Assembly: GCA_003864495.1 (NCBI GenBank)
Contig: ML133383.1
Location: 5,502,880-5,566,879 of the forward strand
Direction: 5' to 3'
Length of the DNA stretch: 64,000 bases
From: Nemopilema nomurai
Taxonomy: Eukaryota > Cnidaria > Scyphozoa > Rhizostomeae > Rhizostomatidae
Part shown: positions 36,522 through 50,200 of the stretch, piece after piece
Layout of the letters: each line of letters begins with the position of its first letter
How positions within the stretch are numbered: position 1 is the stretch's first letter
Program-made: the position numbers and the translations under genes
Notes under the pieces: generated by a model
The model's input: the letters and a program-made list of their open reading frames with translations, nothing else
Database searches by the model: none
Told to the model about the DNA's origin: nothing

Positions 36522-38399
36522 GACGTTTGCTCCGCCCCAGCGTGTGAAACTAAGCTGGTAAGTGCAAAACTCGAATTGTGCCAACAACATATTTGCGTTG
36601 TTTTGTTGCCTTGACGAGTGGGAGAAAACCAAAAATAAAAATAGCGCAACAACGCTCGTTAAATTTACCAATAAATTATTGATTTTGATTCAACTTTAAA
36701 ATGTGTTAAGAGAAATTTAATTCCCACTTCTTAAGCCAAAGATAAGCCAGTGATAAAAACATGTCCGACCTTTCAACAGGCATTAAATTTCACAAATAGT
36801 GCGGGTGTTCGATGGTAAGGAACGAAGGTATATTGAGTAGAAAGAAATACCTTAACTTATTCACCAAAGCAGTCGTAAGGTTCCCATTATGGAAAGATAG
36901 GCGCTGCAATAATTCACAAATAGGAAACACACTTATGTAACATGCAGTTATTCGCTGTTTGTAATACAAAATGGCATCCTTCAGCTGAGTCATTCGCAGC
37001 CAAGAACATTAAGGCGTGTTTAGAACGTTTGGAAATGAATAAATCAATATACAACAGGAATTAATCAGCAACATTCCACTTCCTTGCAACATTAAGGTGC
37101 TCTAAAAAACTCTTCGTGTCTTTCGTTGCGTGTAAACTATCAAGTCCAAGAACATCTGGCCCAAGAGTTTTCAATCGGTTCTGTTTTTCAAAGAACTTCT
37201 TCACTGAATCCTTTTTCTTTTCGATTGCATGTCCATGTTCCTCTTCCTGGAAAATAATGCAGTCAGATAATGGATATGAACTTATCGATAGTGAATGGCT
37301 GAATTTCAGAATTTTTCACAATCACCATTAAATAATCAAAGGAAGCACAATCATCAAGACTTCCTTAACACTTTCTAATGATTATGTAGAACCAATAGAT
37401 AGTTGAAAAGGTTCTAAAGATCCTACATCTTCCATTAAACGAATCGATGCTTGCAAATGAACATAAATTCATTTTGGATTAGGCCTAGTGGCAAAAAGGA
37501 CTCCTGTATTGCGCAGTCAGGTTTTCGAAAAAGGAAATGACAACGCAGATAACTATTTTGTTCTATACAAGCGACTTGACTAATACTTTTCTTGATTAAG
37601 ACTACTTTTCTGCACACTAATGAATTCATTCTGATCTCCTTCAAAACTCACAATAATTGCGGTCTACCTGAATAAAAAAATCAATTAGCAAGTAATAGGC
37701 ATGTTCATGAAACTTACAACAGTTAAGTATGGCGTGGCAATCATCTCCTCAACTTCGGTGACCAACATTGCTCTTTTCAGTCTGTTGTACTTCATGTGGC
37801 CTGTTACTTTTCTTACTTTTCTGTTCTTTCTGCAAAGAAACAAAACTTCAGATTTAGATATCATGAAGGTAATTTGACTGAACTGACTGAAGCTGCTTCA
37901 TCCTAATGGAGTATTACTGATTAGACTAAATGTAGGCTGCTCACGCTTGAAATAAGACACCACGGCATAGAGTCCTTCAAGACAGTCACAGGGCAGTCAA
38001 GAGTCCATCGAGACCTTTAAAGCTCTTTTTAGTTCCTTAAAGACCAGAAATCCTCACACTGACTAGGGCAGAGCCAAAGTTGGGGACCTTGCAGCATTGC
38101 CTCCTCATAATTTTATCTAAACGGAACCGGGCCTTCATTTTCCTTTTGCTAGCTTATAACAGGAAGCGAGAAGAAGTAAAAATTAAACTCATTGATGACT
38201 GACTACATCGTTGTTGACATGTTAAGAAACCTGATACTTTCTGTTCTTTTCATTTTCAGTTTTACATTTGAGCAAACTAACCACGAACTTTATTTGTTCT
38301 TGGAGAAATGTGGCTACAGCGATGATTCAAACAGTACCGTTGCCTTCACATTGATCTGCGCTTATATACAGAAGATTATTATCTATCCAACCTCTAAAG
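36522..38399 (+). CDS. Candidate two-exon gene start, antisense to MRPL57
   Basis: ATG at about 36521 opens MTFAPPQRVKLS and ends in phase 2 at a strong donor (AGCTG then GTAAGTGC). An exon at 38260-38399 follows a textbook acceptor (CTTTTCATTTTCAG). It joins in phase and stays open for 46 codons (FEQTNHELYLFLEKCGYSDD ... QKIIIYPTSK) to a GTATTT donor in phase 1. I could not name the family or find later exons. The region upstream of the ATG is promoter-like (GC box). If real, it overlaps the MRPL57 gene on the opposite strand. Both splice sites are good, but no similarity supports it. Confidence 0.3.
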
Positions 38400-41300
38400 G
38401 TATTTTGATATTTTATCAAAAATGGAGCCACATAACTAGGCACCTTTCCTTTTCCTCCTTGGTCCTAATGGTGAATGACTCGATACCCTTTGTTCAGAGT
38501 ATTTGCAATTTGAACACGTGGAAACGTAAAAAAATTCATTAAAGCAAAAAACATAACTCTCCAGGATACCAGCGCGTTTGTCTACAAGAGTATATAAAAC
38601 AGCAATGTATTTGGTTCCAAGGCACAAGATATTCTAAGCTTCTTTGAGATGCATTATGAGGTTTCACTTGATAATATCTTACTTTGTTGAAAAAGAATAA
38701 AAAATTTAAATGCATGAAACGTTCATGAAAAATGAACAATAAGCAAAGAGAATACATTGAATCGCAAGTAAATTAAACCATATACACAAAACTAGTTCTC
38801 AAAGCAGGCGGCGATAGAGGAGATGAGAAATTGAGATGAAACTTGGAAAGAAGCCAAGCTAAAGTAAAATATCAGATTTAGAAATGGAAACAAAACGGGT
38901 ATAAAAAATGATTTTATGACGGTGCAAAAACACATACTACGCAATTAAGACACTAGGGGAAAAAAGAAAATTGTGAGGGATAAACTCCCATATTAAAAAG
39001 GAGACAGCCTCCCATACCAAAGCAAAATTATCAGTCCTTTGATTTGATGACAACTTTATTTGTCATAATTAATTTCAACCGCGATGCATTCCCATTAAAT
39101 GCAAAAAAAACTTTCTCCTTTTTCCAAAACCACGGTGCTCCAAAAAAAATCTTTCGAGAAACTCTGCATATCATTCAAAGCCAGTAGACAAACAACATTT
39201 GCATTGCTATCAAAACCATAGCAAGCCATCCAAGTAAAGGGTCATTAGCAGATATTGGACAACTAGCTGGGGCAAAAGATCCATCCTAAACCAATCATAC
39301 GGAACAGATAATGACATAAGAACTAACTTTATCAAAATAATGAAAATAAAGGCACAATCATTTGATGCTCCAAAAGGTTGACCTGTTGTTAAGCAGAATT
39401 CATGGGTTGTTTAAATCACAAGACAGCATTTCCAGCAGCCTCCTAAGGTAAACAGGAGTGACTGTGTCATTCTATTTGAAGGCACCAAGACCACTGGTGC
39501 AAGTTTCTTACAAAACAAAACTAGTGTGTTTCAAGGCTATATTGACAATTAGAAGCACATAGGGCTGATGTGAATACCGATTGAACTCTTGATTTGGGGA
39601 GCTTGACGAATAAAAAAAATCATTATAATCAGAAATATATTTTGTTAACAAAATCAATAGCAGCTTTCCATTTCATTGAGTGTGGCTACGAAGAAAGACA
39701 TGTTGAATTAGGTTTAAGTTAAGCTTAAGTTATCCAGACAATTAAACAATGCGTTAAATTGTTTTGGCCTTTTTCAAGAATCCATTTTGAAAGAGAACTT
39801 AAACAAAATACAAAATATTCTTTCAAACTATTGCCATATCATTCTTCACCAATATTGATCAACAAGTTCATTTCTACAATTTATGCCTAAATATATGCTA
39901 AAAGGACAGATATTTGTATGAAATATTTCATCTCAGATCTCTATGATAAGCATCTGCAAAGCTGGCCTGTTATCCATTGCTTTGCTTGAAAATAAAGCAG
40001 TGGTAGCTTACTAGAAAAGATAAAATGGAGGCACCTTGATATTTAACTACAACAAGCTAGTTTTTTTGCTAAAATAATTTAAATAAGCTTTATAAAGCTT
40101 CTGCAAATTTTACTTCAAGAATTTTGGACTTAACTTAATCTATTTATTTTAGTATTTGTCATTATTACCTGCATGTTGATACAAACAGAGGAGGGGCTTT
40201 GCAGACACAAACTCTTTTTTTCGCAATATTTCATTATCTCAAACTCTTTTATTGAGAAACTTGGTTTTTTTCTACAAGGCACTGTTCTTTTATGAGATAA
40301 ATTTAGTCTTGTTATTTACATTCAAATTTTTGACCAAAAACTCATTGGGAATTCTTTTTTATCATTAACCAGTAATTGTTTCAATAAACCTAGTAAATTT
40401 AAGACAAATTGAATGTTTTTGTCATTCTACATGCAGTAGTTAAGCCAACAATGTACAACAATGTAATGATTTTTAAAAGGGCAAAGGTTGAAACAGAAGG
40501 GATGACTACATATATAATCAAGATATTCTTGTTGAAACTGAAACAAAGTTATAATGCACTCTCACAAAAAACTCTCAATGAGGTAAAGCCTATTCCCAAA
40601 CTTTTCCTTTCCAAAACTGCTCCACACAGAGCTTTCACAATAGCCATCTATCTTGATATGGGTCAATTAGCTGGGCCAATCAGCTTGGTAAATTTGATGG
40701 GTCAGCTATGGGTCAACTTGGTTCCTTCTCTTAACACGGCAAAACCATCCATTCTGGCTTTCACTTTATTTGAGAACAACTTTGTCAAACAACTAGTTAA
40801 ATATAATTCTACATTATTCCAAAGTTGTGCTGTTTCTTTCCAAAACAGAAATCTGTGCAGCCGAACATGAGGTAATTGAAACATCTTGTTTCTTGTTTTC
40901 ATTCAGGCCTGGCTGTGAGCATTTTAGCAGGCAAGTGGTAGATATCTCTCTTCAGAAAAGCAAGGCAGCAATTTTTATGAAATACTAGACAACAGTCTAC
41001 AACAATTAAGGCTATAAAACAAGATCGGGATTAACCAACAGAAATAGAATGATAGTTTTTCATGTAGTCAATCATGTAGTCAAACAAGATTTGAACAGAG
41101 CCAAAATTGAAAAACATTCTGTTATAACATCAGAAAAAACTAGCAGTCATTTGAAATTTAACATGCAAACTGACATTGAGGCACATTTTGCATATTGCAC
41201 ATTTTCAAGGAAACACCTATTTGGGTTAAAAGAACAATGACAACTAGAATATTTACTTGCTTTAGTTGTGTGGTACCCAATAGGAGCTCTCTCTCCTGAC

Positions 41301-42517
41301 ACACGACCTGGTCAGAAGAATTCCAACAGGTGGGTGATAAATCATTCTTATCATGGATATTAGGTTGGCGGTTTTAGTATAAATATTACTGTTTTGTGAA
41401 TGCTTTGAAGCATGTAAAAAGAAGTTGAACATGTCAACATAAAATAAGTTGCCATGTTCTAAAAACAAGTATTTACAAAGGCAGAGTTCCTTCAGTTAAA
41501 CTTCAATCAGCCAGACCTGTGAAGCCTGTTGAAATAGCAAAACACTGCAAATTTCTTATTGTTGGTTGATAGCTCAACTCTCAGTTGCTGTAACATTTCA
41601 AATACATTACTGAATAAGTTTGACAGAAAATATTTTCTGAACACTCTTTGCTCTTGTTTTTCATGACAAGTCCTCATGTGACGAATCTCATATAGACACA
41701 GCCTTTCTCTGCACTTATTCAATATATAAATCGTTTTAGTATAATCAAGGGTTGCTTTCTTTTAAAGACTAGTTTGGGCCAACATTTCACTACTCTCTGT
41801 AAATAAATTTGGAGTCACAGCTAAATAGAAAGTCCCTAACTTTGGGTTACTTATTCCTCCTGAGACAATGGCTCTAGGGAGTGTCCCAAAAATATTTGAG
41901 AAATAATCTTCTAGAAACTATTTGAAAGTCAGTGAGCTTTGTAAAATTTCTTGTCAGACCGTAAAGTAATTCAATCAAACAGGACATGTTTATAGATGAA
42001 CATATAGTTCGCTGAAACAAAAGGGGTCATCTTCATTTCGTTAGTTAACCTGCTTTCAAGGCTCCTACTGATTCTATTTGTCTTTTAAATAATGTTATTG
42101 TTGTTGCTTTGGTTGATTTGCTTTTAATTTGCATAGCTAACTAGCTTTTTTTTAAATTTAGTAGAATTTGAATTAAATCAAAATCAAATTAAATCAAGTT
42201 GATTATCAATGTGCGCACAGCTATAACAGCACAACATGATGGAATGCTTCGGTATCAGATGACCCATAAGAAAAAACTCTTGCTACATTTCAAGCTCCTG
42301 CTCACCTGATCGATAATATTTAGCTCTAATAATCCTAAATTTGAGGATACAGGGCCATGCAAAATGCAGCCTTTACGTGGAGGAAGGTAGTCGATTTCGA
42401 ACCCCTGGCGGGTTTAATAAAGGTGAAATGTACATGTGTACGGGATCAGAAGACTTACCCCGACCATATTCGTCCTGGAAACGATCTAGCTCCAAGTAAT
42501 AAGCGCGTGAACCACAT
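37061..42517 (-). CDS. MRPL57: Mitochondrial large ribosomal subunit protein mL63
   Basis: mL63 (MRP63) is a small metazoan protein of the mitochondrial 39S subunit. Three exons join in phase: 42517-42459, 37829-37718 and 37246-37061 (stop TAA at 37061-37063), giving 118 residues (human 102). It begins MWFTRLLLGARSFPGRIWSG, matching the human start of hydrophobic residues then PGR-W-GK. TPYLTVEEEHGHAIEKKK aligns with the human MPYMT..E.GHA..RR block, and the end LEHLNVARKW matches LDHLNVTKKW. The first 20 residues are basic and hydrophobic, as for mitochondrial import. Intron 1 is 4.6 kb. The central part is longer than in human. The start codon is 205 bp from that of NAA20, on the opposite strand. 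Confidence 0.87.
37830..42458. other. Large intron of MRPL57
   Basis: This 4.6-kb AT-rich intron contains the candidate plus-strand exon at 38260-38399. A plus-strand open frame of about 150 codons at 40409-40870 has no ATG at its head, no flanking splice sites and no recognisable features. Nothing else was identified. Confidence 0.45.
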
Positions 42518-42722
42518 TCTTGGTGCTTGGGCTACAATATCACTTCTTCAAGTGCCGTACAACACCTCTGATCAATCTCGAGAACTCACAGCGTAGGCCG
42601 AAAGAACAACATGCTAGCCTCGGAGTCACTCTCGTGTTCGCATGTGGTTGTTGCTGATCCTCAAACGAAGCCATCCTTGGGAAAGGACAACACTCGTGGT
42701 AGTGTCCACTTTCGGCTTTAAA
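42518..42722. promoter_or_regulatory. Shared bidirectional promoter, MRPL57 / NAA20
   Basis: Only 205 bp separate the two divergent start codons, and it must hold both 5' UTRs. The segment is clearly GC-richer than its flanks and has no TATA box, as is usual for head-to-head housekeeping genes. Evidence is positional; I assign no specific factor sites. Confidence 0.6.
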
Positions 42723-45700
42723 ATGACATCATTACGACCATTCACATGCAGTGACCTGTTCCGTTTTAATAATGTGTAAGTAAGGCAGAGGATTTTTAGA
42801 TTAAGCACTCCATAAAATCCGAAGGGTTCACCGATGGCAAAAGGGACTGCCATATCAGTGTTAGGATTACCCATTGGTGGGGTTTACCCAGCAGGATATT
42901 TTGTGAAATATAGTTGAAGTTTTGAAACAATTTGTTAGAAACTCTTCTGGCTAGTCGGCATAGCTTTTAGTGTAGTTTGTGTGAAATATTAGCTAAATTC
43001 ACTTTAGGCTTCAAAATGTTTTTTTCTAATTTCCACCTTATTTCTTGTGACACGTTATTTCCATTGTTTGCAAATTATTTTATGCATGGTCGTCTTTTTC
43101 AGGAACCTTGATCCATTAACAGAGACTGTATCATTTCATAAAGCTAAGAAAGACATGTCTTGCTTGTTGAAATGCTTTGTACTTATCAAACCACACCAAG
43201 TGATTGGGAGCCTATAGATAAATAATTTATTCGAAAGTAAATTAATTTTGGGCATTCAAGAATAATCTTTGACAAACCTGAAAATAAGAAACAGTTTGCT
43301 TTCAGTTCTAAAGCTGTTTTTCCTATGAAGGTTCCTTTTGTTTAGAATGAGGCCTGTTTAAGATAAGTAAGTAAGTTTAAGATAAATTCCTCTAGCAAAA
43401 TTATTTGAATATAACTAATTGATTGTAAGATGTTAGACATAAGTCTGGTTGAAAAACTAAAAATTTAATCAAGTTATATTACAATTGTGATTTTGCTTCT
43501 TTCAATGAAAGGTATTTGCTAAAAGCAAACCTTTTTAAGCTCTAATTTTACTACTTCATGTGACTCCAAATGCTTTAACTCTGACAGTATGGACTACCAT
43601 TTTATCTGTCATATCTTGCTCACTGGCCAGAATATTTTCAAGTGGCTGAGTCTGCGGATGGAAAAATTATGGGTTATAGTGAGTATGAGCATTTCATTGT
43701 AAAACAGATTTTGTTCTCAACACCAAGGCTGTTTTTAAACTTTTAAACTACATTGCTTTGGGGCTTCCTTTTTAGTTTGGTTTCCTTTTTCCTTTAAAGC
43801 ATTAAGATGGAAAAGCTTTTCATTACTTGTAAAGGATATTTCTAGCAAATGTTTATTTTGGGCAAGTTACGACTCACCAGACTATGAATGATTAAAATGA
43901 TTTAAGATGTTAGTTTCTTGCTGGATTAAGGCCAAATTTCAGCACCTTATTCATGTACCCAAATTTTTCTTTTAAAAGTTGGTCAATTGATGTGAAGCAT
44001 AGGAATGTTGAATAAAATATTGATCTCTTATCCACAAAACCCACACTATACTCATAGCAAAAATTGTGTTCTGAACAGATTTACTACCCAAAGCTTATTT
44101 GAACAGTATCTGCAATTTTTCCCATTGTCATCTAAGTTTGTGCAGAATCTTAGTGGTTAGAAATAACACAAAGTGTACAGTGTTTATGACAATGAATGTC
44201 TTGTAGTTTTGGGATAGAAAATTTCTAATGCTTGGTTATGCCTTACAGTCATGGGGAAGGCAGAGGGTGCTGTGCAAAACGAGCAGTGGCATGGTCATGT
44301 GACAGCTCTCTCTGTTTCGCCAGAGTTTCGGAGGCTTGGCTTAGCTGGAAAATTGATGAATGAGCTGGAAAGAATATCTGAACAGTGAGGCTATTCTTCA
44401 TTTTGCTCATTGCTTCTACCATGTTCATTTGAAAAGCTGAACTAATCTTTCCTTGGAAAAGTGAAACAAATTTTTCCTTTGAACAGGAAAAATCTTGTGA
44501 TTATTTGTATTAAAAAGATGCTGTTGAAATACTTTTGGCTATTTGGGAGTAAAGTTTCCCTTCAAAACCATGCAGGACAAACTTTTCCTATTAAGGAGAA
44601 ATATGGATGTCAATCAAGTGCAGATTTCCTACATTGGGCAGAAACTTTATATTTTCTTCATTCCCCCTAAATTGATTTTTTGAAAAAGCTAGTCTCCCCT
44701 ACCTCCACCTCAAAAGACATTACTTGTCTGGCAAGTCAAGCTTATTCTGGTATGAAAATAACATTGGTCAAAATAATCCTTTGAGCTGGTTATACAGACA
44801 TTTTGAACAATATATTTGATGTATGTAGTACAGATTCAAAAAAATTATGTACATAATTTTCTCCATTTACTATATTTTCTATATCATTATGACAAGGTAA
44901 AAATGTCTGTGCTAAAAACAATAGTCATATTAGAAACACCAACATAGGAAGAGAACAACTTTATGGAATAAAAAACACCCATGATGAAAGTTGTTTTTCT
45001 CTGAGTTGTCAAAAAGGCTCTTAAGGCTTCAGCAATAATCTACCATCATCCATACTCCGCAACTTCCATTAACAACCAATGCGTCAAGTTTGAACTTGAA
45101 GAACAAATCAAGCACTAGATCTAAACAAACTTGAGCTATTTTTGTGATTGTTCAAAAGCTTTAGCCTACTTGGAACATTGTGTTTTGATGTTTCTTGGGG
45201 CAGCTTAAAAAAACTAAAAATGTTTATAACGATGACCATAAATCTTAGACCATTGATATATATACATTTTATATTCCAAAAACTATATGCAATCTATCAG
45301 CTGTTGTCTTTGATTCAGCTTAATGGAAACAACTGAGTTGTTTTTTTACTTTTTAAGAGACAGCATTTTTGTCCTGGCACCAAAATAGTTGTGCCCAGTG
45401 TTATCCGCATTTTATATCCTTATTTAATAAGTGCCTGTGTTCTGAAAGCTTGAAACGGGTATTTATGGTTTAGGCAGTCTTTTGCAAGACATAAGCTGTC
45501 ATTTTCATGAACATTATTGATGAATGAGCTGGGATTCTGTGTTATTAGAAAATTCTTTAACGTCAAGATTGAATTGAGGAGAGTTAAATGATAATCGATT
45601 TTGATGCAAATTCGCAAGGGTTAAAAAACTATTCGGGCTGTATGACACGATTTGTAATAAATAAACCTTGAATCATTATGAAAAGGCAATGATTATGCAA

Positions 45701-47263
45701 AGCATGTGCCACAGAGGTTGGAATCCCATAATCTCATAAGTTCAATTTTGAGCCTGTTGAAATTCATTTGACTCGAACATTTGACAGACAGGACTCTTAC
45801 GTCTGCTGTCATAAAATTTAGACAATTTGGCGTCTGCATCAACATGAAGTTGATTCTTTGTTCAATTTCTTAAAACACCGCGTATCTCTGAGATTTGCCA
45901 GCAGATCTTGACATGCTGGCTTTCATGAAGGTTTGTGCCAGTTGGAATCCGTTTTCGCCAGTAATTAAGATAAACAGCTGTTACACTAGGAGCATTTGTA
46001 GTTTGGGGCCTTGTGGGCGAGATGATTTAGGACTTGTATCTAATCATCCAAATTTTTCGTGTCAGTCTTAGACATGATCTAACACGATTTTTTTTATCTT
46101 TTTCAGGAAGAAAGCATTCTTCGTCGATTTGTTCGTCAGAGTATCAAACAAAGTGGCTGTAGATATGTATAAAAAGCTCGGCTACACAATTTACCGAACA
46201 GTACTGCAGTACTATTCTGGCGACCCAGATGAAGATGCTTATGGTAGGGTGCGAGCTATTGTGGCTCCTTGTCATGTAAATTTAGTGAACTACCTTGATC
46301 TCATACCCACGCCTGGGTTTTCTGGCCATTGCTGGTCGGAGGTCCTTTACTATCTCCCACGGTTTCACAGTTCGGTAAAGCTGCCCTCGGGTATTTCAGA
46401 ATCCTAGAAAAGTAGGTGACGCTTACAAGGAAAATTTTTACGGGAATTCTCATGTGGCAACCAGGAAATAGCTTTCAACTGAGATGGCCTAAGATGAAGA
46501 TAACACTACTCTGTGGGGGCAGTAACTGATTCGATTGGCATTTGTGGTGCTATTTTCTCTTTGACCTTTGTGGATAACAGTCGTTCTGTGAATGTTCTTC
46601 TAATTGAGGAGCTTCATCTGTGGCTGTTTCCACGAAGAGAGGAAAGCACGGTATTTGAGATATCTCTTCAACGTATGCATGTACTATCAGAAATCAGAAC
46701 AATTGATAATATGATAGAAATGAGGAGGTCCTAATTGGTTTTTGTAATCCTCGCCTGAATGCGAAGAACTTCCCTTCAGAATGAATAATTAAATTTGTTG
46801 GTTTTTCAGTTATTTGCGGCTGTTGTCCTGTTAGAAATTTTCTTCTTTCTGACGTTAAGATGATAAGCTTGTTAAATGAAATTCCAGTATGTAAAGGAGG
46901 CTAAACTGAAGCTTGCTTTTCCTTAACATGGCGAATGTTTATCACTTGCTTCAGCTTTCTTATTGTAATGTTTTTTTTCAAAGAGTTATGTTCGTGTATT
47001 ATACCACGTTTAACTGGAAGGTACATAAGAATGATGACCCTAAATAAAGACGAACCTTGCTCTGGGTTTTAAAGCCTTTGGTTTTAAACTGTTATGAAGT
47101 ATCCCGGGTCAAAGATGTCTTGTGAATAAATGACCCTAATTCGGCAAGACGGTGACTGTCATGCTTCTATATCATAGATATGCGGAAGGCCCTCTCTCGG
47201 GATATTCATAGGAAGTCAGTTATACCGCTGAAAGACCCGGTCCGACCAGAAGACGTCGAATAG
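42723..47263 (+). CDS. NAA20: N-alpha-acetyltransferase 20, NatB catalytic subunit
   Basis: NAA20 with its partner NAA25 acetylates the N-terminal Met of proteins starting Met-Asp/Glu/Asn/Gln, on the ribosome. Six exons join in phase: 42723-42775, 43103-43127, 43588-43678, 44249-44384, 46107-46243 and 47178-47263, giving 175 residues (human 178). It starts MTSLRPFTCSDLFRFNN. NLDPLTETYGLPFYLSYLAH and the GNAT core HVTALSVSPEFRRLGLAGKL follow, with the acetyl-CoA-binding R-x-x-G-x-A/G pattern. FFVDLFVRVSNKVAVDMYKK, LGYTIYRTV and the end PLKDPVRPEDVE all correspond to the human order. Exon 2 is only 25 nt. Confidence 0.95.
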
Positions 47264-50200
47264 CAGCAGCAACAACAACAACAGATGCGCATTCCATCAC
47301 AAACGACGAGGCTTTCAATCATCAAATGGCACGGTGCGAAATTTTACCATGCCACGGCAGAATTTCTTGAAAATATCCCAAGAAGTATCCTTCGGGAAGA
47401 ATGCACCTACTATTTATCTTTACAGTCAGCTCGGAGGACCTTCCATCCACCATTTCTCTTGGCACGTCTCTTTTTCACTCAAGTTTATTTATTCTGTTCA
47501 AAAATTAAGGACTTGTTTCAGGGTCCAACCTATCTTTAAGTACTGTTGTTGTTCAGCTCCAGCCTACGTATTGTGAATTACCAAAAGTGAAATGTCATCG
47601 AATTACCTCATATGGTCTAAATTGAACCTTTTGTTGTTCGTTTGATGCTTAGCGTTTAAAGTCTTTTTTAGGAAGCCTTTTTATTAGTTTTAACTGCTAT
47701 TTTTTACGCTTTTAATTCCAACGATGAGGAGTCTTCTCTAGAAAGTCGCTTCTTAGTTTTCTGAATTGATAGCTTGATAAATTCTTCGTCACATCCGGGG
47801 AATTTGTATATGCGTCATTCCATACTTGTCTAGTGATGTTTTGTCCAACACATTGCCATAAATCCATGATAAGCTTCCAGTATCCTTCCAACTGGCGTTG
47901 AAACGGGCCTCTGCCAAAGCTAATTTTGCAAATAAGAGGGTTTAATCTGATTGATTGACATTCTGTGTTACCTGGAGACCTTTAAGCCTCTTGCAGGTTG
48001 TCTCGTTCCATACTTCGTGTGAATTCATTTGGTGGTTTCTACACCAGCTATTAATCGATTTTCCAAGAAACAAGTAACTGGGTGTTATCAATGGCAAAAT
48101 GTTCCGTTATCAATGGCAAAATTTTGCTTATAGAGATTCATGTCTTGAGTGGGAGATGCGAATAAAACAACACACCCCCTTCCCTTTTGCCCCCTATGCT
48201 CAACGGGGAGAAAGGCCTCCAAGCCAAAGCAGAATTTGATTCGCATCTTTAATGGTGGACAACTCTAGCGAATTGTTATCAAGTTGTGTGACACGGGCAC
48301 ACCATGCTAACGAAAAGCAAATGATGCCACACTTTCGTTTTCAATTGAACTTTTCAGCGAGAATTTTAATTCATATACTGGCTAGCTTAACCTGGCTTTA
48401 TGATGGTGGCTTTCAACAGCATACGCTTTCATTATTCCTTTTAGTTTTAAGTCGTTTGCATCTCGGCATTTTCAGTTTGTTGTTGTGCTTTCTTTTACGA
48501 CGAAATTTATCTATTCGATGTAGATTAGAAGACTTTTAAAACTTGGTAGCAGTAAGTATAAAATCACCTTGTAGAAACGTTTTTTACTGTAAGAGTTTGA
48601 GTTTCAATGTAAGTAAGTAACACGTTTCAGTTTTATCTAAGTGTCATATTTGAAAGACTCTCGCCATAAAAGAGATTCGTGTAGTCAGATTACTAACATT
48701 TAGCAGCTCCCTCAGGACTAAAGAATTCAAAAAGAGGTCATGACAATCCAGTTTTGCGGTCCAGCGTGCAAAGACATGAAGGCAAAGTTACGTTTGCTCT
48801 TCTCAATTGCTTACGTCATATCATCGTTGAATCCCGCCTAAACAGGGATGTTTCTCTGTCGGTGACGCAGTGAAGTTATTTCAAGATCAGCCTCTTATTG
48901 AGACTAACAATAGTCAATAATGCCACAAACGAAAATATTCTACTGCAAAAATAGTCTAGAGCCAAAAGAAACTTTCCTGGTGAAAGAGACTTCATAAAAA
49001 AGAAACAAGACCTCAAATCGAAGTTGTTAGATTTATCTCCGCCATAGTCCTTGTTGGTCTTCCTAAGAGTAGAATCCATACTCCGTCAAATCAACTTGTA
49101 CTAACAATGACGGTCGGTGGAAGTGAGACCGAAATCCTTTAGATCAGTTTTCCAGAGTTTCTCTTAATCCCCAGGTGCACTGAATTTGGCTCGCTCTTTC
49201 ATAGTTTTGCAAAAGTGCCATAGTGTCCTAATAACACTAGGAAAGGAGCATTAGAAGTCCTTTGACAAGTGGGGGAAATTGGGGTACAAGGAGAAAAGTG
49301 ATCCCTATGGGCCATCGGTAAAACTTATACACACAACATTTTGAAAGTCAATTCAACCTTAATAGGGTGTTTTGAAACGTTTCTCTTATCAAGAGTCCTG
49401 CAGTGAAGTCAGCAGACCAAGTTCCATGAAGTCATTGCTTCGGTACATGAGTGCAGGGTGTTTAGCGAGTCTTTAAATGAAGAAATAACCCATAAATGCC
49501 CTTTTGAAATGATATTGTTTGGTTGTCTTAGCAGAAATCCATTTCGTTGTTGGCAATATATTTCAATATTATGATAGCGTTTAGTGTTCAAGTATTCAAA
49601 TAATTTCGAAAGAGCTTGGTTCATTTTGTGTATATTACCAATTACCCTGGTAGGTTACACTGGTAAGTAATCTTATTGCGCAAATGTGCTTATTAAAGAT
49701 ACACAAGAGCTTACAATTCGTCTCATTTGGCTTCAAACTTTGTAAATTCAATTTAAATTTGTTTCTAATTTTGGGCGTTTTCTCTTTCTATTCCAAGGTT
49801 TACGATTTCAAATGACCTGAAAATTTTTTATCTGTATATATTAGTTTCTTCCAACTCTGAAAGGTTTAAAATCAAAGCTTGCTGTCTGCAATGGAAGGTA
49901 GGTAAGATCTTCCACTTGTCTTTACCTCACACCCGATTTAACACTGAGTGAAACAAGACTGTAGACCTATTTATGTTTGAGCTGTCTTTGATTCTCTACT
50001 CAGACTTACTAAGTATTTAAATCGCACCAGTCTAGGTACAAGTGGCTGTAAAGCATTTTACGGAACTTGTCGCTTACAAGTCTTCCTTCATAGCTTTTAA
50101 TAATTTGGGTATTTAGCAAGCACAGGGCTCTGATGTTCGACAGATCTACGGCAAATCAGAATGGAGTCAGACCTGCTTTCTAAATTATCATTTAAAAGGT

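Noticed and set aside
40409..40870. Plus-strand open frame of about 150 codons in the MRPL57 intron
   Set aside because: It opens with TTG, has no ATG near its head, lacks paired splice sites and has no domain features. It is AT-rich like its surroundings.
42388..42412. GGTTCGAAAT on the minus strand, like a tRNA B box
   Set aside because: There is no A box at the right distance and no stem. It is in the first intron of MRPL57, close to its donor.
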